DNA from: Altererythrobacter sp. XM-24bin4
GTDB lineage: Bacteria > Pseudomonadota > Alphaproteobacteria > Sphingomonadales > Sphingomonadaceae
Direction of reading: 5' to 3'
NCBI GenBank assembly: GCA_003149575.1
Contig: QCWG01000001.1
Span: 1,145,183-1,209,182 of the forward strand
Length of the DNA stretch: 64,000 nucleotides
In this document: piece by piece, positions 54,811-63,437 of the stretch
Numbering within the stretch: the first letter of the stretch is position 1
How the letters are laid out: each line of letters begins with the position of its first letter
Notes under the pieces: model-generated
The model's input: the letters and a program-made list of their open reading frames with translations, nothing else
The model's database searches: none
What the model was told of the DNA's origin: nothing
Translations under genes and position numbers: made by a program

Positions 54811-55665
54811 TCAAATATCCTTGCCTTCAAAATCCGCTGCCGAGTGGCGTTCACGAAGTTGCTGGTTCTCTTCGCCCCAGGTTTTGTTGACGATGCGGCC
54901 ACGCTTCACTGCGGGGCGTGCAGAAATTTCCTTCACCCAGCGGCCAACGTTTTTATACTCGTCGATCGAGAGGAAGGTCTTGGCATCGTTGTAGATATCG
55001 CCCGTGGTGAAAGGCGCGAGCCAAGGGAGGTTGGCCATGTCTGCGATGGTGTATTCGTCACCTGCCAGGAAGCGGCTTTCCGCCAGGCGCTTGTCCGCGA
55101 CATCAAAGATGCGCTTTGTCTCCATCGCATAGCGATTGATCGGGTACTCATATTTCTCCGGCGCATAAGCATAGAAGTGTCCGAAGCCGCCGCCGATGAA
55201 CGGGCCTGTGCCGACTTGCCATGCCACCCAACTCAGCGTTTCAGCGCGAGCGGCGGGATCGGTTGGCAGGAATTCGCCGAATTTCTCGGCCAGATGGATC
55301 AGGATTGCGGCCGATTCAAAAACGCGAAATGGCTTGTCACCGCTGCGATCTTCCATTGTTGGGATTTTCGAGTTGGGGTTGAGAGCCACGAACCCGCTCG
55401 TGAATTGTTCGCCCTGGCTGATGTTGACCGTGTAGGCATCGTATTCCGCGCCTTTGTGGCCCAACTCGAGCAATTCTTCCAGCATGATGGTGACTTTCAC
55501 GCCGTTCGGCGTAGCGAGCGAGTAGAGCTGGAAGGGGTTATCGCCGACCGGCAAGTCCTTCTCTTCGCGCGCGCCGGAAGTGGGGCGGTTGATGTTGGCA
55601 AAGCGGCCGCCGCTTTCGGTATCTGCTGACCATACTTTGGGTGGGGTGTAGGTGGGATCGGCCAT
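54811..55665 (-). CDS. yghU: Glutathione S-transferase family protein, YghU-like
   Basis: This 284-residue protein starts MADPTYTPPKVWSADTESGG, then FANINRPTSG, DLPVGDNPFQLYSLATPNG and VKVTIMLEELLELG. These are the long N-terminal and thioredoxin-fold marks of the YghU/YfcG disulfide-bond reductase group. GPFIGGGFGHFYAYAPEKYEYPINRYAMETKR-type sequence in the C-terminal helical domain agrees. It reduces glutathione-linked disulfides. The ATG at 55665 was chosen, since upstream in-frame codons belong to the divergent promoter area of nadE. Confidence 0.92.
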   Translation of the reverse strand: MADPTYTPPKVWSADTESGGRFANINRPTSGAREEKDLPVGDNPFQLYSLATPNGVKVTIMLEELLELGHKGAEYDAYTVNISQGEQFTSGFVALNPNSKIPTMEDRSGDKPFRVFESAAILIHLAEKFGEFLPTDPAARAETLSWVAWQVGTGPFIGGGFGHFYAYAPEKYEYPINRYAMETKRIFDVADKRLAESRFLAGDEYTIADMANLPWLAPFTTGDIYNDAKTFLSIDEYKNVGRWVKEISARPAVKRGRIVNKTWGEENQQLRERHSAADFEGKDI

Positions 55666-55826
55666 ATTTCTTGGTGTCCTGTCTCTTGAAGCTCTCTCTG
55701 AACTCGAGAGGTGGGGCATCGACGCTACGAGTGCAAGGCGCATGTCCCCAAGCGTCCGTCGCCAATTGCTTTCCAGAGCAGTAGCGAAACTTGCCAAATG
55801 TATCACAAAAGGATACTAAATTCGAT
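55666..55826. promoter_or_regulatory. Divergent region between the YghU-like and nadE genes
   Basis: These 161 bp separate divergent starts. On the plus strand AAAGG lies at 55807-55812, 14 bases before the chosen nadE ATG. No clear operator repeats are seen. Confidence 0.35.
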
Positions 55827-58172
55827 ATGCATTTGGCTGGATACAAGATTCGCACCTGGCGTGACGCGTACAAGCCGCCGCTGTCAGCGGAGGAATTTGG
55901 CATTCGGTTTGGCGATCCCTGGCCAAGCAGGACTGTTTATGGCTGGGAATCCAAGGGGAAAGTTGCCCGTCCACCGGTCCAAAGACGCTTGGCCGATCTG
56001 GGCATATGTTCACCCGAAGACTGGCTTGAGCCAGCTCCCGAGCAGGATACTGACAATTCCCTAATGGTATCAAGAAATGATCAATCAGATCGGGATACTG
56101 GCGGTCACCCCTTCTTCGACCTGCACCAGCACGGGATGGTTCGTGTCGCGACGAGTACGCCGAAAACGCGCACTGCGGACATTGATTACAACGTAGATGG
56201 AATTCTGGCCGAGGCCGAACGCGCGCACGAGGCGAGGGTCGATCTTGTCGTTTACCCAGAGCTTTGCGTGTCATCCTATGCAATCGATGATCTGCATTTG
56301 CAGTCCGCTTTGCTGGATGCAGCGGAAGCTGGTGTTGCTCGCATTGTCGCCGCGAGTGCCGACATTGATCCTGTGCTGCTGATCGGCGCGCCGCTGCGGC
56401 ACAATGGACGTGTCTATAACTGTGCAGCGGTTGTCGCGCGCGGGCAATTGCTGGGCGTTGTGCCGAAAAGCTTCCTGCCCAACTATCGCGAATATTACGA
56501 GAAGCGGTGGTTTGCGCATGGGCGAGAGATCAGGGGGATGGAGATCGCCGTGGCGGGGCAGGCCGTGCCTTTCGGTGTTGACCTGATTTTTGCGGCATCG
56601 AACTTGTCCGGGTTCATGCTGCATGTCGAAATTTGCGAGGATTACTGGGCGCCAACGCCGCCATCGACGCAAGGGGCGCTGGCAGGTGCAACCGTGCTCG
56701 CTAACCTCTCTGCCAGCAACATCACCATCGGTAAGTCGGATGAGCGCCATCTGTTGGCAAGGGCGCAAAGTTCGCGCGCGGTCGCGGCCTATCTCTATTG
56801 TGCCAGCGGGTATGGCGAAAGCACCACGGATCTCGCGTGGGACGGGCAGGGGATGATCTACGAATTGGGCGACCTGTTGGCAGAAAGCGAACGTTTCAGC
56901 CTCAATGCAGAGCTGTGCATCGCGGATGTGGATTGCGAACGTATTCTTGCAGAGCGTGCACGGATGCAGACGTTCAACGACGCCGCTGAGGCGGCAGGGC
57001 GCCCAGAGGACAGTTTTCGCACAATCAGTTTCGCATTCGCGCCCAGCGATGGTGATCGCGGTCTGGTGCGCCCGGTCCGGCGGTTCCCCTTTGTGCCCAA
57101 TCGCCAGCACAAACTTGATGAAGATTGCTACGAAGCTTTCAACATTCAGGTCGATGGCCTTATGCGGCGGTTGGAGGCGACCCATGCCAAGAGCATGGTG
57201 ATCGGCATATCGGGTGGTCTTGATTCCACCCACGCGCTGATTGTTGCCGCTAAATGTTGTGATCGGCTGGGTCTGCCGCGCAGCTTTATCCGTGGCTACA
57301 CCATGCCCGGATTTGCAACCTCTGATCACACCAAGTCGAACGCATGGAAGCTGATGAAGGCGCTGGGGATCACAGCGGAAGAGATCGATATCCGGCCGGC
57401 AGCGACGCGGATGCTCGAAGACATGCAGCACCCCTTCGCTGACGGGGAGCCGGTCCACGACGTGACGTTCGAGAATGTCCAAGCCGGGCTGCGCACCGAT
57501 TATCTGTTCCGGTTGGCGGGGCACCATTCGGGCTTTGTGATCGGGACGGGCGATCTGTCAGAGCTCGCGCTTGGCTGGTGCACCTATGGCGTTGGCGACC
57601 AGATGAGCCATTACGCCGTCAATTCGGGCGTGCCGAAGACCTTGATCCAGTATCTGATACGATGGGCTGTCAGCACCGAGCAGTTCGATCCGACAACCGA
57701 TGAAGTTTTGCTGTCTATCCTCGATACGGAGATTTCGCCTGAACTAGTGCCGCCGGGCGAGGGCGGTGAGATCCAGAGCACGGAAAGCATCATTGGCCCC
57801 TATGAACTGAATGACTTTTTCCTGCATCAGACCATCCGCTGGGGGCAGCGGCCCAGCAAGATTGCCTTCCTTGCCTGGCATGCGTGGAAGGATGCCAAGG
57901 CTGGGCTGTGGCCGGCTGAATTTCCTGAAGCAAAGAAGAACGAATATGATCTGGCGACCATTCGCGAGTGGCTTGAGAAATTCATCAAGCGTTTCTTTGC
58001 GTTCAGCCAGTTCAAACGCAGCGCCATTCCCAACGGCCCCAAGGTGAGCGCGGGTGGCGCTCTTTCACCGCGTGGTGATTGGCGCGCGCCAAGCGATGCG
58101 GTGGCCGATGTCTGGCTGAAGGAATTGCGCGATAAAGTGCCGGAGAGCGAGAAGCTCCCCGACACCCGATAA
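55827..58172 (+). CDS. nadE: Glutamine-dependent NAD+ synthetase with N-terminal HTH-like extension
   Basis: This 781-residue protein makes NAD+ from deamido-NAD+ with glutamine as ammonia donor. From about residue 95 (HPFFDLHQHGMVRVATSTP) it is a normal two-domain NadE. The nitrilase-like glutaminase domain has Glu in VVYPELCVSSYA, Lys in VPKSFLPNYREYYEKRWF and Cys in HVEICEDYWAP (about residue 269). The synthetase has the PP-loop GISGGLDSTHALI (about residue 461). The first about 75 residues (AGYKIRTWRDAYKPPLSAEE, then TVYGWESKGKVARPPVQRRL and ADLGICSPEDWL) resemble an XRE helix-turn-helix. The frame runs without a stop between the two parts. An internal ATG at 56064 could start a plain NadE; its ribosome binding site is poor. 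Confidence 0.93.
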   Translation: MHLAGYKIRTWRDAYKPPLSAEEFGIRFGDPWPSRTVYGWESKGKVARPPVQRRLADLGICSPEDWLEPAPEQDTDNSLMVSRNDQSDRDTGGHPFFDLHQHGMVRVATSTPKTRTADIDYNVDGILAEAERAHEARVDLVVYPELCVSSYAIDDLHLQSALLDAAEAGVARIVAASADIDPVLLIGAPLRHNGRVYNCAAVVARGQLLGVVPKSFLPNYREYYEKRWFAHGREIRGMEIAVAGQAVPFGVDLIFAASNLSGFMLHVEICEDYWAPTPPSTQGALAGATVLANLSASNITIGKSDERHLLARAQSSRAVAAYLYCASGYGESTTDLAWDGQGMIYELGDLLAESERFSLNAELCIADVDCERILAERARMQTFNDAAEAAGRPEDSFRTISFAFAPSDGDRGLVRPVRRFPFVPNRQHKLDEDCYEAFNIQVDGLMRRLEATHAKSMVIGISGGLDSTHALIVAAKCCDRLGLPRSFIRGYTMPGFATSDHTKSNAWKLMKALGITAEEIDIRPAATRMLEDMQHPFADGEPVHDVTFENVQAGLRTDYLFRLAGHHSGFVIGTGDLSELALGWCTYGVGDQMSHYAVNSGVPKTLIQYLIRWAVSTEQFDPTTDEVLLSILDTEISPELVPPGEGGEIQSTESIIGPYELNDFFLHQTIRWGQRPSKIAFLAWHAWKDAKAGLWPAEFPEAKKNEYDLATIREWLEKFIKRFFAFSQFKRSAIPNGPKVSAGGALSPRGDWRAPSDAVADVWLKELRDKVPESEKLPDTR

Positions 58173-58301
58173 CCCTAGTATGCGAGCCGAAGGGCCTTGG
58201 TCCTTTATCCGCGATCCAGACTGAAACGGCCCGGTCCAAACGCGGCGACCAGCTGGGTGATCGATGCCATGCGCGATGCCTTGGCACAGTGTCCGGACTA
58301 G
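58173..58301. other. Short gap with a possible 3' gene relic
   Basis: A plus-strand frame with no start codon ends with AATSWVIDAMRDALAQC and a TAG just before 58301. It looks like the tail of a lost gene, possibly a LysR C-terminus. The evidence is weak. Confidence 0.25.
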
Positions 58302-58970
58302 TTATGTGGCTTGATCGGGCCCGAAAAGGATCCGGTCGTCACCGGCCTTCCAGGGCACGAATTTCGGCATGATCGACTTGAACAGGTCCGAGGCGAGGTG
58401 CTGTTCCAGCCATTGCTGCAAATGCGGCAGGCCTTGTACGTCAAACCAGTCGCGGTCGGTGTTGGCGAATTGCCGGACAAAGGGAAACAGCGCGATATCG
58501 GCTAGCGTACGCGTGTCGCCGCAGAGGTATTTCTGACCACCCAATCGTGTGTCGAGATCGGTCAGAATGGCCAAGCCGCCTGAACGGTGATCGTAACGGA
58601 AGGTTTCTTCATCGCCGTTCGCTTCATCGGGATAGCGCGTGGGATATTTGTAGCGGTCCAGGTGACGCTTGAACGGGCCGTCATTGCGCTCGATCAGCTC
58701 GCGATCATCTCCGGCAAGCCATCCTTCCGGGTCATTCTTGCCGAGTGCCCAGCGCATGATATCGATACTCTCTTCGAGCAGCGGGCCATCGGCTGATATC
58801 AGCACCGGCACTGTCGCTTTGGGCGAAATTTCACGCAGCGCTTGCGGTTTGGCGGAAAGCTTCACTTCGCGCAGGATCACGCTGATTCTGGCGCTCCACA
58901 GGGACATCCTTGCGCGCATCGCATAAGGGCACCGGCGAAAGGAATAGAGGACCGGGGGATGCTCAGTCAT
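58302..58970 (-). CDS. Glutathione S-transferase-like protein
   Basis: This 222-residue GST-fold protein starts [21 protein letters not shown], a CPYA glutaredoxin-like site that fits the omega/beta-type thioredoxin domain. The conserved [11 protein letters not shown] (cis-Pro) and [11 protein letters not shown] follow, then a C-terminal helical domain with [17 protein letters not shown]. Its function is probably thiol transfer or dehalogenation, with no specific substrate visible. The ATG at 58970 lies inside the trhO 3' end (overlap 8 bp), so the two are co-transcribed. Confidence 0.88.
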   Translation of the reverse strand: MTEHPPVLYSFRRCPYAMRARMSLWSARISVILREVKLSAKPQALREISPKATVPVLISADGPLLEESIDIMRWALGKNDPEGWLAGDDRELIERNDGPFKRHLDRYKYPTRYPDEANGDEETFRYDHRSGGLAILTDLDTRLGGQKYLCGDTRTLADIALFPFVRQFANTDRDWFDVQGLPHLQQWLEQHLASDLFKSIMPKFVPWKAGDDRILFGPDQAT

Positions 58971-59928
58971 CGGCGGTTTCTTTTGCGTCTCGCTCCAGCC
59001 GCTTGCCGATATGTTCTTCACCCCGCTTGCGCGCCAGTTTCTGCTGCTTTTGCCGCTCGGCATAACGCGCGCGCTGTTCTTCATTGCGCGCGTCGATGCA
59101 ATGCGGGCAGCTGACCCCCTCCGCATAAGCGGGTGAAGCCATTTCTTCGTCAGAAAGCGGCATGCGGCAGGCAAAGCATTGCCCGTAAGAGCCGAGCTCT
59201 AGCCCATGCTTTACCGACACACGTTGATCGAACACGAAGCATTCACCGTGCCATAGGCTTTCGTCCTGCGGCACGGTTTCGAGATATTTCAGGATGCCGC
59301 CTTTCAGGTGAAAGACATCGTCGATGCCTTCGCTGCGCAGGAAACTGGTCGATTTCTCGCAGCGGATCCCGCCGGTGCAGAACATCGCGACCTTCTTCTT
59401 GGCTTCCAGCAGCTCGTCGCGGTGTTCGCGAAACCATTGCGGAAAGTCGCGGAAGCTCGCGGTTTCCGGATCAACCGCACCTTCGAATGTGCCAATCGCG
59501 ACTTCATAGTCATTGCGCGTATCGATCACGATAGTGTCGGGATCGCTGATCAGTTCGTTCCAGTCTTCGGGCGCGACATAGCGGCCAACGCTTTGGCGCG
59601 GGTCGATGTCGGGCTCTCCCATGGTCACGATCTCGCGCTTTAGACGCACTTTCATGCGGTTGAACGGCATGCTCTCGGCATGCGAAAACTTGACGTCCAG
59701 CTCTGCGCATCCGGGCATGGCGCGGATATGGCCAAGCACTTGTGCGATAGCGTTCTCGCTGCCAGCGATGGTGCCGTTGATGCCTTCCTTGGCCAGCAAC
59801 AGCGTGCCCATCGTGCCCACTTCCTCGCATTTGGCGAGCAGCGGCTCGCGCAAGGACGCGGTCTCCTCAAAACGCGTGAACTGGTATAGCGCGGCAACGG
59901 TGATGGGGGCATTCGCCACTGTGGTCAA
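58963..59928 (-). CDS. trhO: tRNA uridine(34) hydroxylase TrhO (rhodanese-type)
   Basis: This 321-residue enzyme hydroxylates uridine 34 of tRNA for cmo5U/mo5U synthesis. It has the N-terminal half with [19 protein letters not shown], and a rhodanese domain with the active-site Cys in [12 protein letters not shown] (about residue 183). The C-terminal [12 protein letters not shown] and CPHC pairs are zinc-binding-like. The tail is rich in basic residues. Its ATG overlaps the ilvE stop by 4 bp. Confidence 0.93.
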   Translation of the reverse strand: MTTVANAPITVAALYQFTRFEETASLREPLLAKCEEVGTMGTLLLAKEGINGTIAGSENAIAQVLGHIRAMPGCAELDVKFSHAESMPFNRMKVRLKREIVTMGEPDIDPRQSVGRYVAPEDWNELISDPDTIVIDTRNDYEVAIGTFEGAVDPETASFRDFPQWFREHRDELLEAKKKVAMFCTGGIRCEKSTSFLRSEGIDDVFHLKGGILKYLETVPQDESLWHGECFVFDQRVSVKHGLELGSYGQCFACRMPLSDEEMASPAYAEGVSCPHCIDARNEEQRARYAERQKQQKLARKRGEEHIGKRLERDAKETADD

Positions 59929-61007
59929 TCCAGCTTCATCACCCAGCCATGGGTGTCTTCCATTGCGCCGCGTTGAATCGCGACCAGCTTCTCGCGGAGC
60001 TTCATGGTCAGCTGACCGGGGCCGCCGCTGCCGATTGTGAACTCGCCATCATGGCTGGCAACCGTGCCGACAGGCGTCACCACAGCCGCGGTGCCGCAAG
60101 CCATAGTCTCCAGCAGTTTGCCGCTTTCCGCATCCGCGCGCCATTGATCGATGCTGTAGGGCTCTTCGCGCAGCTCCAGTCCCTCTTCGCGGATCAATTG
60201 GATCAGGCTGTCACGCGTTATACCGGGCAGGATTGTTCCCGTTAGCGGCGGTGTCACCACGCTGCCATCATCGAACACGTAGAACAGGTTCATGCCGCCC
60301 AGTTCTTCGATCCATTTGCGCTCGACCGCATCGAGAAACACAACCTGATCGCAGCCTTGCTCGATCGCTTCGGCTTGGGGCACGAGTGATGCAGCGTAAT
60401 TGCCGCCGGTCTTGGCCGCGCCAGTGCCGCCGGGGGCCGCGCGAACATAATCCTGGCTGACCCAGATTTTCACCGGGGCAGGGCCGCGTTTAAAGTAACT
60501 GCCGGACGGGCTGATAATCACAACGAATTTGTATTGTTTGGCCGGGCGCACACCAAGGAAAGCTTCGGATGCGAACATGAAGGGGCGCAGATAAAACGAG
60601 CCGCCTTCGACTGGCGGGAACCAGCTCTTGTCCTGCTCCACCAGCTTGCGGATGCTCTCAAGGAACAGTTTCTCTGGCAGTTCGGGCATCGCCATACGCC
60701 GCGCTGAGGCATTAAAACGCCGCGCGTTTTCTTCGGGCCGGAACAGGGCCATGGTGCCGCCGTCCAGTTTATAGGCCTTCATGCCTTCGAAGATTTCCTG
60801 CGCGTAGTGCAGCACGCTGGCCGCCGGATCGAGCGGGATCGGCTTGCGGGGCCCGAGCGCCGCGGAAAACCAGCCGCCTTTCGCTTCGTCATAATCGATC
60901 ACTACCATGTGGTCGGAAAAACACTTTCCAAAGCCAGGGTCAGCGATTGCCGCGAGGCGTTCTGCTTCGGGCGTTGGCGAAGGGTGGGTGATGTAGTCGA
61001 ACAACAT
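59925..61007 (-). CDS. ilvE: Branched-chain amino acid aminotransferase
   Basis: This 360-residue PLP enzyme performs the last step of valine, leucine and isoleucine synthesis. The class IV fold is marked by [57 protein letters not shown], the lysine in [19 protein letters not shown] (about residue 197), and [19 protein letters not shown]. An ATG at 61007 is used. The upstream region is an attenuator-like leader. It is followed by coupled trhO. Confidence 0.97.
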   Translation of the reverse strand: MLFDYITHPSPTPEAERLAAIADPGFGKCFSDHMVVIDYDEAKGGWFSAALGPRKPIPLDPAASVLHYAQEIFEGMKAYKLDGGTMALFRPEENARRFNASARRMAMPELPEKLFLESIRKLVEQDKSWFPPVEGGSFYLRPFMFASEAFLGVRPAKQYKFVVIISPSGSYFKRGPAPVKIWVSQDYVRAAPGGTGAAKTGGNYAASLVPQAEAIEQGCDQVVFLDAVERKWIEELGGMNLFYVFDDGSVVTPPLTGTILPGITRDSLIQLIREEGLELREEPYSIDQWRADAESGKLLETMACGTAAVVTPVGTVASHDGEFTIGSGGPGQLTMKLREKLVAIQRGAMEDTHGWVMKLD

Positions 61008-61051
61008 GGAAGTTGCGAATAGTGAGATGGAGGAACGAGGGCAAGATATGA

Positions 61052-61089
61052 AAAGGGCGGTCACCGCCGGTCGGGGTGAACCGCCCTTT
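61052..61089 (-). terminator. Terminator/attenuator hairpin ahead of ilvE
   Basis: A 14-bp stem with one bulge pairs AAAGGGCGGTCACC (61052-61065) with the segment 61075-61089. On the minus strand the stem ends in TTTT. It lies about 45 bp before the ilvE ATG and downstream of two other hairpins, so it can act as a conditional terminator for ilvE. Confidence 0.7.
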
Positions 61090-61096
61090 CATGGTC

Positions 61097-61159
61097 AGCG
61101 GCGGTAAGCGCCGCTCACGAAGTCTCTATAGGTTCCGAACTTACCTATAGTACCTCGTG
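61097..61159 (-). promoter_or_regulatory. Two leader hairpins in the ilvE leader
   Basis: On the minus strand the first hairpin pairs CACGAGGT and CTATAGGT with ACCTATAG and ACTTCGTG (61116-61159), separated by a small internal loop. It covers the last codons and the stop of the leader frame. The second is AGCGGCG-GTAAG-CGCCGCT at 61097-61115. Together with the terminator hairpin they give three consecutive structures. Confidence 0.65.
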
Positions 61160-61197
61160 CGGAAACTTGCCGACCTCTCTACTGAACCATGAGACAT
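61141..61197 (-). CDS. 18-codon leader frame with a perfect Shine-Dalgarno, upstream of ilvE
   Basis: The frame encodes MSHGSVERSASFRTRYYR and a TAA at 61141. The ribosome binding site AAGGAGGTGATCC directly before it is an exact complement of the 16S rRNA 3' end, far stronger than that of any other gene here. The peptide is rich in Arg, Ser and Tyr but has no run of Leu, Ile or Val codons. Its last codons form one arm of the first hairpin. Translation of this short frame would disrupt that hairpin, as in attenuators. Confidence 0.55.
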   Translation of the reverse strand: MSHGSVERSASFRTRYYR

Positions 61198-61382
61198 CGG
61201 ATCACCTCCTTTCGCGCTTGTAAGCCAAGACCCAGACCGTATCACCGGGGGCCGAGAGCCGCGTTCGCCGCTGGCCTCAGGTGTCAATCTGATTCATGTG
61301 AATCACGAAAACAAGACTTGAATTTTAGTTTTCCCACGTCAGAATAGATCGTCTTCGCCAAGAGCGCTCTGCTTAAGAGTAT
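61198..61382. promoter_or_regulatory. Probable promoter region of the ilvE leader
   Basis: On the minus strand TTGACA at 61287-61282 could be a -35 element, but no good -10 follows at the usual distance. An inverted repeat GATTCA-TG-TGAATC lies just upstream at 61291-61304 and could be an operator. The region is otherwise AT-rich between 61305 and 61340. Confidence 0.35.
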
Positions 61383-61904
61383 TTACCTACAATCCTCGAT
61401 TACGCGGGTCACTTCGGCCCATGCCGGAAGATAGAGCGGCTCCATGCCCTCGACTTCGACGGCGAAGCGCCCTTTGGTAATGGCCATTGCATCAAGGAGG
61501 CGGTTGTTTGGTGCCAGCTCAACCGCGATCAGGCCGGTCATTGGAACCGGCTCTGCGGTAAACAGCTGGTCTTGTGTCTCTGCTCTTACACGCATCAAGA
61601 CATCGCCCACCTGTTCCGAGGAACGAGCGAGCCAAACTTGGCGCGTTGGTCTGTCGCAGCGGATCATGAAATGTCGGTTATCCGGCATGGCGCGATCACC
61701 AAAATAGGCAAAGGCCTCACCCGGTTCGGAAACATAGACCCAAGTGCCGGGCGTTTGTGGCTGGTCGTTCCAGCTGCCATCATCTGCCATCTCGATTTGA
61801 ACCAGAGGCGTTTCATTTTCCTGCTGCTGAGCGCAGGCGGTGCTTGATCCGATCGTAAAGGTCGCCGCTAGCCCTGCGGCCATTTGCAAATAGATGTGTT
61901 TCAT
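61383..61904 (-). CDS. Secreted protein of unknown function
   Basis: This 173-residue protein starts MKHIYLQMAAGLAATFTIGS, a signal peptide ending near STACAQ. The mature part contains GTWVYVSEPGEAFAYFGDRA, FMIRCDRPTRQVWLARSS and a terminal Cys in VIEDCR. Two cysteines may form a disulfide. It resembles proteins found in other Sphingomonadales but I cannot name a family. The ATG at 61904 is chosen for the signal peptide; an in-frame ATG at 61940 lies only 15 bp from the divergent tlyA start. It is the gene just upstream of the ilvE leader. Confidence 0.75.
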   Translation of the reverse strand: MKHIYLQMAAGLAATFTIGSSTACAQQQENETPLVQIEMADDGSWNDQPQTPGTWVYVSEPGEAFAYFGDRAMPDNRHFMIRCDRPTRQVWLARSSEQVGDVLMRVRAETQDQLFTAEPVPMTGLIAVELAPNNRLLDAMAITKGRFAVEVEGMEPLYLPAWAEVTRVIEDCR

Positions 61905-61955
61905 GTGCGCATATTGCGCGCTAGTGGCTGTCTCGTCCATGACCAAGATAACGCT

Positions 61956-62693
61956 ATGAGCAAAAAACAACGGATCGATCAAATGCTTGTCGAGCGCGGG
62001 CTCGCGGAGAGCCGCGCGCGCGCTCAAGCACTGGTGATGGCGGGGCTTGTCTTCAGCGGGGACACCAAAATCGCCAAGCCCGGTCAGCAGTTGGCCCAAG
62101 ACGTGCCGCTTGAGGTGCGCGGACGCGATCACCCATGGGTCAGTCGGGGCGGGATCAAGCTTGCCCACGCGATCGAACACTTCGGGCTTGATCCATCGGG
62201 CGCGGTCGCAATGGATATCGGCAGTTCAACCGGCGGCTTCACCGACGTGCTGCTGCAGGGCGGGGCAGCGCATGTCTTTGCAGTCGATAGCGGCACTAAC
62301 CAGCTCGCATGGAAGCTGCGCCAGGATGAGCGCGTGACCGTGCTGGAGCAGACCAGCGCGCGCATTCTGACACCAGACATGATCGACCGTCCATGCAATT
62401 GGGTGGTGTGCGATGCGAGTTTTATCGGACTTGCCAAAGTGCTTGAGCGGCCTTTGGAGCTGGCGGCACCGAAATGTCAGCTGGTTGGGCTAATCAAGCC
62501 GCAGTTTGAAGTCGGTCGCGAGGAAGTAGGCAAGAAAGGCGTGGTCAGCGATCCCGCCTTGCACGCGCGCGTATGCGATGAAGTGCGCGATTGGCTGGAA
62601 AGCGGTGGTTGGAATGTCGAAGGTATTGTTGAAAGCCCGATCACCGGCCCGCAAGGCAATGTGGAGTTCCTAGTTTCCGCGACGCGCACTTAG
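61956..62693 (+). CDS. tlyA: TlyA-family rRNA (cytidine-2'-O)-methyltransferase
   Basis: This 245-residue protein has an N-terminal S4 RNA-binding domain (MSKKQRIDQMLVERGLAESR, residues 1-65). An FtsJ-like methyltransferase domain follows with SAM motif AMDIGSSTGGFTDVLLQGGA (about residues 85-104). It contains WVVCDASFIGL and LIKPQFEVGREEVGKKGVV. TlyA methylates 16S and 23S rRNA and affects capreomycin sensitivity in some bacteria; a hemolysin role is disputed. It is divergent from the secreted unknown. Confidence 0.94.
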   Translation: MSKKQRIDQMLVERGLAESRARAQALVMAGLVFSGDTKIAKPGQQLAQDVPLEVRGRDHPWVSRGGIKLAHAIEHFGLDPSGAVAMDIGSSTGGFTDVLLQGGAAHVFAVDSGTNQLAWKLRQDERVTVLEQTSARILTPDMIDRPCNWVVCDASFIGLAKVLERPLELAAPKCQLVGLIKPQFEVGREEVGKKGVVSDPALHARVCDEVRDWLESGGWNVEGIVESPITGPQGNVEFLVSATRT

Positions 62694-62697
62694 CGGT

Positions 62698-63357
62698 CTA
62701 TTCCAAATCCAGACTGCTGATTTTCGCATCCAGATCGATCGGGATCTGTGAGAGCACTTCGACGCCGCTTTGTTTCTCATAAGCCTTATCGCCATGCTCG
62801 ACGACAAGTTCGGCATGGCGGAGATCGCGCTGGCGCAGAAGCTCCGCAATTTCTTCGCGGTAAAGCGCGACCATGGCCGTCACGAAGCGATTGACGAGAT
62901 CGTCCTCCTTCGTCTGGTCGACATTGAAGTCGGGCAGATGCTCGATCATCACATCGGCCGGAAAGAGAAACTCGTTCGTGACAAAGCGGTTTACGGTGAA
63001 CCAGGCACGCGGGATGCCTATGGTATCGATCGACAGCCCTACCAAATGCGTAACATGCGCTTTGCAATCTTCGCCCTGCGGCGGCCAGACCGTGGGCTCA
63101 AAACCCTTTGGCAGCTGAGTGCGGTGCAGGAACAGGTGAAAATGTCCGTGTTCGCCTTCATCTCGCGATCCCGGCGCGTGTACATGGTAGTACCAGCGCG
63201 ACTTGGTTTTGGCATCGCGCGCATCGCCTTTCGGGTAATGTGTCCAGAAGTTGCTCTCGCCACCCTCTGGTAACACGCGCAGCATCAGCGGGCGCTGTTC
63301 TTGCGCCATCTGCGTAACGGTTTCGATGACGGTGTAGGCGGCGTCCGTGGCGTTCAT
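62698..63357 (-). CDS. Conserved protein, histidine-rich, family not certain (DUF6969-like)
   Basis: This 219-residue protein lacks a signal peptide. It contains RVLPEGGESNFWTHYPKGDARD, then YYHVHAPGSRDEGEHGHFHL and FLHRTQLPKGF, followed by HLVGLSIDTIGIPRAWFTVNRFV. The cluster of His and acidic residues (HVHA, EHGHFHLFLH) looks like a metal site. The tail is rich in Glu and Leu and may form a helix. It fits alphaproteobacterial DUF6969 proteins in my memory, but I am not sure. It is convergent with tlyA, 4 bp apart. Confidence 0.6.
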   Translation of the reverse strand: MNATDAAYTVIETVTQMAQEQRPLMLRVLPEGGESNFWTHYPKGDARDAKTKSRWYYHVHAPGSRDEGEHGHFHLFLHRTQLPKGFEPTVWPPQGEDCKAHVTHLVGLSIDTIGIPRAWFTVNRFVTNEFLFPADVMIEHLPDFNVDQTKEDDLVNRFVTAMVALYREEIAELLRQRDLRHAELVVEHGDKAYEKQSGVEVLSQIPIDLDAKISSLDLE

Positions 63358-63371
63358 ACTCGCTTGCCTAG

Positions 63372-63411
63372 AAAACGAAACGGCCGACGGCAACACAGTC
63401 ACCGTCGGCCG
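63372..63411 (-). terminator. Intrinsic terminator behind the CC-repeat lipoprotein gene
   Basis: CGGCCGACGG (63381-63390) and CCGTCGGCCG (63402-63411) form a perfect 10-bp stem with an 11-base loop. On the minus strand it is followed by TTTCGTTTTC. It ends the small lipoprotein transcript before the unknown gene. Confidence 0.75.
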
Positions 63412-63437
63412 AATTGTCTGTTTTGAACAGCTAGAGC

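Noticed and set aside
56271..57527. A 418-residue minus-strand frame opposite nadE
   Set aside because: It has no recognisable domain and lies fully inside the strong NadE coding region.
61199..61213. GGATCACCTCCTTT looks like the 3' end of a 16S rRNA gene
   Set aside because: No 16S sequence precedes it on the plus strand. Read on the minus strand it is a Shine-Dalgarno site in front of the short leader frame.
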